This document shows, one piece after another, positions 1-6,338 of a stretch of 64,000 nucleotides of DNA. The position numbers and the translations under genes were made by a program. The DNA comes from Candidatus Binatia bacterium (GTDB taxonomy: Bacteria; Desulfobacterota; Binatia; Bin18): contig OX638322.1 of assembly GCA_951812575.1 (NCBI GenBank), positions 836,850 to 900,849 of the forward strand. The letters run 5' to 3'. Within the stretch, counting starts at the first letter, position 1, and the number at the start of each line of letters is the position of its first letter. The notes beneath the pieces were generated by a model. The model saw nothing but the letters and a program-made list of their open reading frames with translations, ran no database searches and had not been told where the DNA came from.

Positions 1-707
1 TCCGTGCTCAGATCAAAGTCCTTGACCCCCCGGTCGAGTTGGAGCAGCGCATAGATGCGATCGATTTCCTGTTGGTGTTGCACATCGTCTGCGACCAGCC
101 TCACGGTAATACCGGAGGAGTCGTGCTGTTGGGTTGTGCCGATTTCGATGAGCTGTCGCTTTTGTAAAACGGACAGCGATTCGAGCAGATGGTTGAATTC
201 TTCATAGTCCGGCTCCTGCTGCGGGGTTGGCCCGGAGGCGTTGGGCGCATTGTACAGGTTGTTGATCCTTTCAAAGCACAAGCCGAACACCCGGTCGATA
301 TTCCACCCGGACTGGGTCAGCACGAGAATGGCTTCGAGTTGGAGGGGGCTGAGAAGGCTCTTTAGCAGGTTTTCTCCCTGTAACGGTGTATAGGAGATGG
401 TCGGGTTATCGGCATAGCCAAGGCCGACGCCAGGGCTGAGGGAATCCCGGGTGCCGAAATTCAGCGCGGCGTCAACCCCGGCACTGGCTTGCAGAGACAA
501 ACTCGTAGTGACGCTGCCTATTTCCAGAAAAAACGTGACATCCCGGTACCGCATCCGCACCAGGTTCTGAAGCATCTGCTCATTGATAGACGCGATAATG
601 GCTTCGTTGTAAGCCGGATGGGTGCGTTCGATGGCCTGCGGCCCGAAGGTCGCCAAACAGCCTGACAACAGGCTGGTCAAGGCACTGATCAGGAACAGGG
701 ATGGCAT
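1..707 (-). CDS. Lipoprotein of unknown function (C-terminus beyond window)
   Basis: The reading frame is open on the minus strand from an ATG at 707 to the window edge, giving about 235 residues. It begins with a short hydrophobic segment ending in the lipobox LLSGC (cysteine at residue 17), so the product is probably a lipid-anchored envelope protein. The rest is soluble and mixed, with no motif I recognise. I chose ATG 707 because the hydrophobic segment and lipobox start right there and an in-frame stop lies a few codons upstream. It overlaps the end of a kinase-like remnant in another frame. Function unknown. Confidence 0.6.
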   Translation of the reverse strand, partial: MPSLFLISALTSLLSGCLATFGPQAIERTHPAYNEAIIASINEQMLQNLVRMRYRDVTFFLEIGSVTTSLSLQASAGVDAALNFGTRDSLSPGVGLGYADNPTISYTPLQGENLLKSLLSPLQLEAILVLTQSGWNIDRVFGLCFERINNLYNAPNASGPTPQQEPDYEEFNHLLESLSVLQKRQLIEIGTTQQHDSSGITVRLVADDVQHQQEIDRIYALLQLDRGVKDFDLST

Positions 708-853
708 AAACGTCGGCAAGCTCCATAGCCGTTAGCGCCCAGCATCGTAACGGGAAAGGCACGCAGGGTCTCGCCGCCTTCAACACACTCCAAGACCAGA
801 TAGGCCGTACCGTGCGCCTCGAAGTAACGCTGCACTTTGTTCAGATGCTCCAT
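689..853 (-). pseudogene. Ser/Thr protein kinase remnant (N-lobe strand 5 and hinge)
   Basis: The short minus-strand frame reads VQRYFEAHGTAYLVLE followed by VEGGETL. This matches the strand-5/hinge part of PknB/Hanks-type kinases, typically FEAxGTAYLVMEYxEGxTL. No glycine loop, catalytic loop or DFG motif surrounds it, and the frame stops after about 54 residues. I read it as a fragment of a lost eukaryotic-like kinase gene. The match is short, so the call is tentative. Confidence 0.4.
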
Positions 854-957
854 GCCTCGGCTCTCGCTTCTCAGCTCATCGGTCTTGGATGGGTCTTACC
901 CCAGGCTCCCGCTCGGCTCAAGGGACTGGAGTTGGTTCCCCTGTCCAGATAGAAGGG

Positions 958-1074
958 GACTTGAGGGTCGAATTGACACGAAGCCCCGAGTTACTCACCA
1001 TCGCCCGCCGTCAGGGTCTAACCACGCTCATGCAAGACGGCGTGCTGAAATGTATTCAAGTGGCCATGCGCTAG
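958..1074 (+). pseudogene. Possible GspE/PilB-type ATPase C-terminal remnant
   Basis: The plus-strand frame contains IARRQGLTTLMQDGVLKCIQ and then stops. This resembles the extreme C-terminus of type II secretion/type IV pilus ATPases (GMxTLxxDGxxKVxxGxT). No Walker motif or other ATPase part lies nearby. The first codons coincide with a 24-bp repeat also found at 2279-2302. Tentative. Confidence 0.3.
966..989. repeat. 24-bp direct repeat, copy A
   Basis: The 24 bases at 966-989 recur exactly at 2279-2302. In both places the plus strand can be read as the peptide VELTRSPEL. One copy lies upstream of the hypothetical gene at 1101 and the other upstream of the amidohydrolase at 2353. Confidence 0.7.
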
Positions 1075-1100
1075 CGCTATCAGGTCTCACGGAGTTAGTC

Positions 1101-1475
1101 ATGGGATCAATTAGAATCGTGTATGACATGGAAGGAGACATCCTTGACGTGGATTTTCGGCTTACCGGCGAAAAGCCGCAAAAGGGCATTGAATTGCACC
1201 CTAATGTCACTCTCTGGACCGATGTCAGCCATAGAACTCCCGTGCGTCTCATGTTGCTTTCTTATTCTCAACTGCTGGAACAACCCGAACTCTCGTTCGA
1301 CACCCTCAAACAGCTCCCCTCTCAATGGCAAACCGAGGTGATAAAGCTCCTGACACGCGAGCCCCTCAAATGTCTGCTGACCTGCCTTGATGAGAAGGCG
1401 TTTCGTTTTCAGGTTATCGAACCAAAAGTAAAAGAACTGGCCGCCGAACCCATGAGGCGGAGCGCTTCGGCATAG
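1101..1475 (+). CDS. Hypothetical protein, 124 aa
   Basis: The start is the ATG at 1101, which has GGAG about six bases upstream; the frame is open further upstream but is not coding-like there. The N-terminus (IRIVYDMEGDILDVDF) vaguely resembles small DUF2283-type proteins. The C-terminal half is leucine-rich and probably helical. There is no signal peptide or membrane segment. It stands between remnants on one side and the HigBA-like pair on the other. Function unknown. Confidence 0.55.
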   Translation: MGSIRIVYDMEGDILDVDFRLTGEKPQKGIELHPNVTLWTDVSHRTPVRLMLLSYSQLLEQPELSFDTLKQLPSQWQTEVIKLLTREPLKCLLTCLDEKAFRFQVIEPKVKELAAEPMRRSASA

Positions 1476-1509
1476 CGTTCATCGTGCGTAAGAGATTAAA
1501 ACTCGTTCA

Positions 1510-1839
1510 TTAAGCTGCCTCGATACTGAGCCTGCCCCGACGGCGAGAGGACGACTTACGGACAACAATCTCCACGTCCCGCCCCAGCGCTAACAACAAG
1601 CGTAAGAGCCGCTCAACCGAGTATTCACGGAAGTTGCCTCGGAGCAAACGTGAGACATCGGGCTGGGACAGACCGAGCAATTCGGCAGCCTGCGTTTGGG
1701 TCAGTCGGCGGCGGCGGATGATGTCATCAATGCGAGTCACAAGCTCTGCCTTGAGTAACTGGACGTCGGCATCGGGGCGGCCCAGATCGGCAAACACATT
1801 GCCACTTTCGCGCTCTATTTTCACGTCGTTACTACTCAT
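1510..1839 (-). CDS. HigA-like XRE-family antitoxin
   Basis: This 109-residue protein has a Cro/C1-type helix-turn-helix over roughly residues 45-75, with LTQTQAAELLGLSQPDVSRL as the recognition unit, and a short basic tail. Such proteins are the DNA-binding antitoxins and autorepressors of Gp49-type HigBA modules. I chose ATG 1839 because AAGGA sits seven bases upstream; an ATG at 1854 in the same frame is an alternative. It follows the toxin gene by four bases, so the two are co-transcribed. The antitoxin looks intact while its toxin is shortened. Confidence 0.8.
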   Translation of the reverse strand: MSSNDVKIERESGNVFADLGRPDADVQLLKAELVTRIDDIIRRRRLTQTQAAELLGLSQPDVSRLLRGNFREYSVERLLRLLLALGRDVEIVVRKSSSRRRGRLSIEAA

Positions 1840-1843
1840 TTCA

Positions 1844-2098
1844 CTATCCTTCATGATAGACAGCGCTCTTAAACCGAACCATGTAAACCGCCCTATAGGT
1901 ATCGCCGGCATGGCGAGACACAACCTCCAAGACGCCGGGACCCGTCCCTTTGAGAGGCTTGGCATCACGATGCTTGAGCCCGGCTTGAGCCTGATATAGG
2001 GCAAACCCAATATGGTCCTGCACGCCGGCAGGAAATCTCTTCAAATCCTCTTTGCTCGATCCGACCCATTCCAGGGGTTTCAGCTCATTTCGGGCCAT
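1844..2098 (-). CDS. HigB-like (Gp49/RelE superfamily) toxin, C-terminally truncated
   Basis: The 84-residue product follows the Gp49/HigB pattern: WVGSSKEDLKRFP near the N-terminus, a helix with AKPLKGTGPGVLEVV, then DTYRAVYMVRF. Family members of about 110-120 residues continue after this strand with a conserved segment like VLHAFQKKSKxGIxTP; here the frame stops after AVYHEG. The missing segment carries part of the ribonuclease active surface, so the toxin may be inactive. It is immediately upstream of the antitoxin gene, the usual higBA order. Confidence 0.7.
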   Translation of the reverse strand: MARNELKPLEWVGSSKEDLKRFPAGVQDHIGFALYQAQAGLKHRDAKPLKGTGPGVLEVVSRHAGDTYRAVYMVRFKSAVYHEG

Positions 2099-2278
2099 AT
2101 CCAGGTTATGGTGGTTCCACTATATATCTTCACTATGGCAGATCACAACCATCTCCTTGACGAACGACAATAATCCATAAACCTGCCTTTGGCCTCCGCA
2201 GGAGATTGAAACCAATCCTGAGCCGTTGAGAACCCACCCCGGCGCTCTACGCCGCTCCTGCGGTGAGAGGAGCTTTGA

Positions 2279-2302
2279 GGTCGAATTGACACGAAGCCCC
2301 GA
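2279..2302. repeat. 24-bp direct repeat, copy B
   Basis: This is an exact copy of 966-989. It lies 50 bases upstream of the ATG at 2353. The surrounding 2099-2352 stretch otherwise holds only the ribosome binding site of the next gene and no recognisable gene. Confidence 0.7.
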
Positions 2303-2352
2303 ATTGCGCAAAGTGGAGCGCTGAAGCGCACGACGGCACACAAGGAGGAGCT

Positions 2353-4035
2353 ATGGCCTACGATATCGTCATTAAAAACGGGACCGTCATTGACGGCACC
2401 GGCAGTCAACAACGACACGCGGATGTTGCCATCCAGGGCGACCGCATCGCTGAAATCGGTACGGTGACCGGGGCGGCCAAACGGACCATCAATGCCGAAG
2501 GCAAGCTCGTCACCCCCGGTTTTGTTGACATTCATACCCACCTGGACGCCCAGATCTGGTGGGACCCCGCGGTCTCCTCCTCGTGCTGGCACGGCGTGAC
2601 CTCAGTTGTCATGGGCAACTGCGGTGTGACCTTTGCCCCGTGCCGTCCGCAAGACCGGGACTATCTGGCTCACTTAATGGAATCGGTGGAAGATATCCCC
2701 GCGGCGAGCATTACCGAAGGCATGCCCTGGAAATGGGAAACCTACGGAGAATATCTCAAGGCGCTCGATACGGCCCCCAAAGGGGTCAACGTCGGCGGTA
2801 TGGTTGGTCACTGCGCGGTCCGCTATTGGGCCATGGGTGAGGAAAGCCTGGAAAACAAACCCGCCAACCCCGAGGCCATTGGCAAGATGCGTGATATTGT
2901 CGCCGAAGCCATTGCCGGCGGGGCGCTCGGATTCTCTACCTCGCGGACCATTCTCCATCGCACCCCGGAGGGGCAGCCCGTTCCCGGTACTTTTGCCGAG
3001 TTTGACGAGTTGATGGGCATTGCCAGCGCGCTGGGCGAGCTGCAACGCGGCGTGGTTGAGGCCGCGCCGGGTATCGACAGCGGCAGCCAGGAAGACCTGC
3101 AACGCGAGGTGCACTGGATGACGGAAGTCAGTCTGGCCACCGGCCGGCCCGTGACCTTTGGCCTGGCCCAGAGCCGCCCGCATCCGACGGCGTATGCGTC
3201 CATGCTGGACCAGATCAACGCCAGCGCCAAGCGCGGCGCCCAAGTCTTTGCCCAGTCCACCACGCGGGGCATTGGCGTGCTGTTCGGCTTTGTCAATCGG
3301 ACACCGTTTGACCGGGCTCCGGCGTGGCGAGCCCTGCGCGGCCTGAGCCTGGCCGACAAAGTCGCCAAGCTGCGCGATCCGGCCTATCAGGCACGGATGG
3401 TACAGGAAGCCAAGGACGACCCACCGCCGATCGATTTCAGCCAGATTTTTGTTCTGCCCCGAGGAGAGGTCCGCTATGACCTGGGGGCACCGGACAGTCT
3501 CCAGACCCATGCCGACCGCCTTGGGGTGAGTCCGGGCGAAGCCTTTATCTCCCTGTCTCTCGACAATAATGGCGAGACGCTGTTCAACTATCCCTTCCTC
3601 AACCCGCAGTTTGAGGCCGTGCAGCACATGCTGGATCATCCGCAGGTCGTCATCGGCCTGGGCGATTCCGGCGCCCATTGCGGGCAGATCATGGATTCCA
3701 GCCTGCCGACCTATTTTCTGAAGTATTGGGTCAAAGAACGCGAACACTTTGCGCTCGAACAGGCCATTCATATGCTGACCGCGGAGCCGGCTCAACTGTT
3801 CGGCATTCATGACCGGGGCGTGTTGCGTGAAGGCGCCTACGCCGATGTGAACGTCATTGATTATGACAATCTGCGTCTGCCGCCGCCGACCTTTGTGTAC
3901 GATTTCCCCGCCGGAAGCGGGCGCTATATTCAAAAGTCCGCGGGCTATGAGTACACCCTGGTCAACGGCCAGGTCTTTATGGACGGGCTCGACCATACCG
4001 GCGCGTTTGCCGGGCAGGTGCTGCGCAGCGCGTAA
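2353..4035 (+). CDS. N-acyl-D-amino-acid deacylase family amidohydrolase
   Basis: This 560-residue protein belongs to the D-aminoacylase branch of the metal-dependent amidohydrolases, which hydrolyse N-acyl-D-amino acids or related amides and ureides in the cytoplasm. Visible marks are the N-terminal beta-sandwich start (YDIVIKNGTVIDGTG), the metal motif HTH at residues 61-63, the cysteine ligand in GNCG (Cys90), and the late catalytic Asp in LGDSGAHCG (Asp438). The TIM barrel lies between. AAGGAGGA immediately precedes the ATG. A strong terminator follows, so it is probably monocistronic. The substrate is not certain; dihydropyrimidinase-like use is possible but the GNCG signature favours D-acylases. 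Confidence 0.88.
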   Translation: MAYDIVIKNGTVIDGTGSQQRHADVAIQGDRIAEIGTVTGAAKRTINAEGKLVTPGFVDIHTHLDAQIWWDPAVSSSCWHGVTSVVMGNCGVTFAPCRPQDRDYLAHLMESVEDIPAASITEGMPWKWETYGEYLKALDTAPKGVNVGGMVGHCAVRYWAMGEESLENKPANPEAIGKMRDIVAEAIAGGALGFSTSRTILHRTPEGQPVPGTFAEFDELMGIASALGELQRGVVEAAPGIDSGSQEDLQREVHWMTEVSLATGRPVTFGLAQSRPHPTAYASMLDQINASAKRGAQVFAQSTTRGIGVLFGFVNRTPFDRAPAWRALRGLSLADKVAKLRDPAYQARMVQEAKDDPPPIDFSQIFVLPRGEVRYDLGAPDSLQTHADRLGVSPGEAFISLSLDNNGETLFNYPFLNPQFEAVQHMLDHPQVVIGLGDSGAHCGQIMDSSLPTYFLKYWVKEREHFALEQAIHMLTAEPAQLFGIHDRGVLREGAYADVNVIDYDNLRLPPPTFVYDFPAGSGRYIQKSAGYEYTLVNGQVFMDGLDHTGAFAGQVLRSA

Positions 4036-4073
4036 TGCGCCGTCTTCAGAGTCTGCCCTGTCTACGAAGTTTG

Positions 4074-4113
4074 CAAGAGAGGGGCGGCCAGTAGGTCGCC
4101 CCTCTCTTGTTTT
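4074..4113 (+). terminator. Rho-independent terminator after the amidohydrolase
   Basis: A perfect 13-bp stem (4074-4086 with 4097-4109) with a 10-base loop is followed by a short T-run. It lies 38 bases after the amidohydrolase stop. Confidence 0.9.
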
Positions 4114-4122
4114 ATCGTTTAT

Positions 4123-4653
4123 ATGTCCCTCATCACCATCGTTGAAATCAAGGCTCGCTGCACGCAGGCCCAGCACGTCCGGGACTATCTGCGCTCGCAC
4201 GGCGCAGACGTAAGAGGCATCGACCACCAGACAGATACCTATTTTCAGGTCCCACACGGACGGCTCAAGCTCCGGGAAGGCCGGATTGAAAACGTCCTGA
4301 TCTACTACGAGCGCACGAACCAGAAGTCTGCCAAACAAGCGAACGTCCTTTTAACCGAGACGCAGCCGAATTCCGCACTCAAAGCCCAACTCACCCAGGC
4401 TTTAGGCGTGCTTGTTGTGGTCAAAAAGCAACGAGAGATTGCGTTTATCGACAACGTCAAATTTCATATTGATCACGTCGAAGGACTCGGACATTTTGTT
4501 GAAATCGAGGCCATTGATAGCGAAGGCACTCTCGGCCCGGAACGGCTCCGCGCCCAGTGCCAGTCATTTCAGAACGCGCTGGGTATTCAGCCGCACGATC
4601 TTGTTGCCGAGTCGTATAGCGATTTACTCCTCGCCCAGGCGAAGAGGATATAG
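4123..4653 (+). CDS. CYTH domain protein (class IV adenylate cyclase/thiamine-triphosphatase-like)
   Basis: This 176-residue protein has the CYTH triphosphate-tunnel fold. It starts with the metal-binding ExK strand (VEIKAR, residues 7-12), continues with TYFQVPHGRLKLRE, carries basic residues on later strands (VKKQREIAF) and ends with the acidic strand GHFVEIEAI. Family members hydrolyse or cyclise triphosphates (ATP, ThTP, tripolyphosphate); the exact substrate cannot be told from sequence. It begins only ten bases after the terminator and has no clear Shine-Dalgarno, so its promoter may overlap the terminator. It converges with the Sel1 gene. Confidence 0.8.
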   Translation: MSLITIVEIKARCTQAQHVRDYLRSHGADVRGIDHQTDTYFQVPHGRLKLREGRIENVLIYYERTNQKSAKQANVLLTETQPNSALKAQLTQALGVLVVVKKQREIAFIDNVKFHIDHVEGLGHFVEIEAIDSEGTLGPERLRAQCQSFQNALGIQPHDLVAESYSDLLLAQAKRI

Positions 4654-4712
4654 GCCGATGAGCACCTCAATCGGGATGCCATCGTGTCAAACCCTCAGCG
4701 GCCCATTCCGTA

Positions 4713-5750
4713 CTACTCCGTCCCGGCCCGATGCGTTGCCGTCCACTGCTGGGACAAGTGCTGGGCCTCGGCGACCTGGGCCGGGGACATCTCCTTGGCC
4801 ACCAAGTCGCGAACCTCAAGCAACTTTTTGGGGCCGTTTGCGCTAGCGAGATTGAACCACATATAGGCCAGGATATAGTCCTGCGGGACGCCCTCGCCCT
4901 TGTAGTACATGACGCCGAGACTGGATTGCGCCCTAGCGTGTCCGGCTTCAGCAGCCCGGCGATACCATACCGCTGCCTCCGTATGGTCCTGCGCCACACC
5001 CTCACCCGTATTGTACATATAGCCAAGATTGAACTGGGCATTCGCGTGTCCGGCTTCAGCAGCCCGACGATACCACACCGCTGCTTCCGCATAGTCCTGC
5101 GCCACGCCCTCATCCTTGTAGTACATGACGCCGAGGTTGAACTGCGCTTCAGCGTCTCCCCGCTCGGCAGCCCGACGATACCATACCGCTGCTTCCGCAT
5201 AGTCCTGCGCCACGCCCTCACCCCTGTAGTACATGACGCCGAGGTTAGACTGTGCCTGAGCGTCTCCCTGCTCGGCAGCCCGACGATACCAGGCCAGCGC
5301 CTCCGCATAGTCCTGCGCCACGCCTTGGCCCAGGTAATATATGATGCCGAGGTTAGACTGTGCCTGAGCGTCTCCCTGCTCGGCGGCCCGACGATACCAC
5401 ACCGCTGCCTCCGCATAGTCCTGCGCCACGCCTTGGCCCACATCGTACATATAGCCGAGATTGACCTGCGCACTCGTGTCTCCCTGCTCGGCGGCCCGAT
5501 GATACCATACGGCTGCCTCCGCATAGTCCTGCGGCACACCCTCTCCCATGCTGTACATATAGCCGAGACTGTACTGCGCATCTGCGTGTCCAGCTTCAGC
5601 TGCCACTCGGCAGGCAACGAATCGGGTTGCGGGTACCAGATCAGTCTTGAAACAGTTCGCGACCTCAACGTCTTCCGCCGCAACGGAGTACGGAGCCGCG
5701 CAGACCCACAACAAGACGATAGAAACGGGAAACCAGAAAATAAATTTCAT
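4713..5750 (-). CDS. Secreted Sel1-repeat (TPR-like) protein
   Basis: A signal peptide (about residues 1-25, ending in VAA) is followed by seven nearly identical 36-residue Sel1 repeats of the form AAExGxAxAQxNLGxMYxxGEGVAQDYAEAAVWYRR. The repeats stack into a helical solenoid that binds other proteins. The predicted location is the periplasm or cell surface. The repeats are so alike in DNA (108-bp period) that copy number probably varies between strains. Secreted Sel1 proteins act in envelope assembly, signalling or host interaction; no partner is evident here. Confidence 0.9.
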   Translation of the reverse strand: MKFIFWFPVSIVLLWVCAAPYSVAAEDVEVANCFKTDLVPATRFVACRVAAEAGHADAQYSLGYMYSMGEGVPQDYAEAAVWYHRAAEQGDTSAQVNLGYMYDVGQGVAQDYAEAAVWYRRAAEQGDAQAQSNLGIIYYLGQGVAQDYAEALAWYRRAAEQGDAQAQSNLGVMYYRGEGVAQDYAEAAVWYRRAAERGDAEAQFNLGVMYYKDEGVAQDYAEAAVWYRRAAEAGHANAQFNLGYMYNTGEGVAQDHTEAAVWYRRAAEAGHARAQSSLGVMYYKGEGVPQDYILAYMWFNLASANGPKKLLEVRDLVAKEMSPAQVAEAQHLSQQWTATHRAGTE

Positions 5751-5829
5751 GGTGACTCTCTTTTCTCACTGTTTCACCACAGGAGTCCGGTCCGGGTGAT
5801 CCGGCCGCTGGATACCGAATCAAAGCCTG

Positions 5830-5848
5830 CCCCGGACATGATCCGGGG
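5830..5848. repeat. REP-like palindrome
   Basis: CCCCGGA-CATGA-TCCGGGG forms a 7-bp hairpin. A related palindrome (ATGCCGGA-CTTGA-TCCGGCAT) occurs at 58757-58777. It sits between the Sel1 gene and the Kal-like gene and is probably a dispersed REP-type repeat. Confidence 0.6.
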
Positions 5849-5897
5849 TCCGGCATGCCGAGAGCGGAAAGGTCGCTACAGCCTGGCGTGAATTGCT

Positions 5898-6314
5898 CTA
5901 GCTACCTTTTCGCTGCCTTTCCCGCAGGGTCACGCAGGTGCCGCCGGCCTTACAGACCAGGACCGGTTCTTCGAGCAGGTCCGCAGCCGAGTCAGAAGTA
6001 TCGGGGCGAGGCACAATCACTTTCCAGGCTTCGAATTCGAGCCGTCGCGAGGTTCGCCCCACGCGGGTGATACGCCCGGACACCTCAATAAAGTCCCCGG
6101 CATAAACCGGGGCGAGAAACTCTACATTGTCATAGGCGCGAAACAGCCCTTCATCCCCGTCCAGGCGAATGCTCAACTCCGTCCCCACATCGCCAAAGAG
6201 CTGCAACATTTTCGCGCCATCCACCAGACCGCCCCCATAGTGGGCGTCCGGGCCGCTCATACGAACCCGCAGCATGGCGGTCGGAAGATTATCGACGGGC
6301 TCCATTCGGGGCAT
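5898..6314 (-). CDS. Hotdog-fold enzyme, 3-aminobutyryl-CoA ammonia-lyase-like
   Basis: This 138-residue protein closely follows the Kal family of the lysine fermentation pathway, which removes ammonia from L-3-aminobutyryl-CoA. Shared stretches are [20 protein letters not shown] (residues 23-42), then [20 protein letters not shown] and [20 protein letters not shown]. No other lysine-fermentation gene (kamA, kdd, kce) is in the window, so its substrate may be a different acyl-CoA. GAGGA precedes the ATG. It lies 24 bases downstream of the molybdoenzyme on the same strand and is probably co-transcribed with it. Confidence 0.78.
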   Translation of the reverse strand: MPRMEPVDNLPTAMLRVRMSGPDAHYGGGLVDGAKMLQLFGDVGTELSIRLDGDEGLFRAYDNVEFLAPVYAGDFIEVSGRITRVGRTSRRLEFEAWKVIVPRPDTSDSAADLLEEPVLVCKAGGTCVTLRERQRKGS

Positions 6315-6338
6315 GCTTGATTCCTCTTGAGCGATGTC

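Noticed and set aside
2674..4338. Long open frame (554 codons) on the minus strand opposite the amidohydrolase
   Set aside because: It is a shadow of the high-GC gene on the other strand; the plus-strand protein has full family motifs and a ribosome binding site, while this frame has neither.
4731..5891. Plus-strand frame with repeats opposite the Sel1 gene
   Set aside because: Its repeats are just the antisense of the Sel1 repeats; the minus strand has a signal peptide and seven proper Sel1 units.
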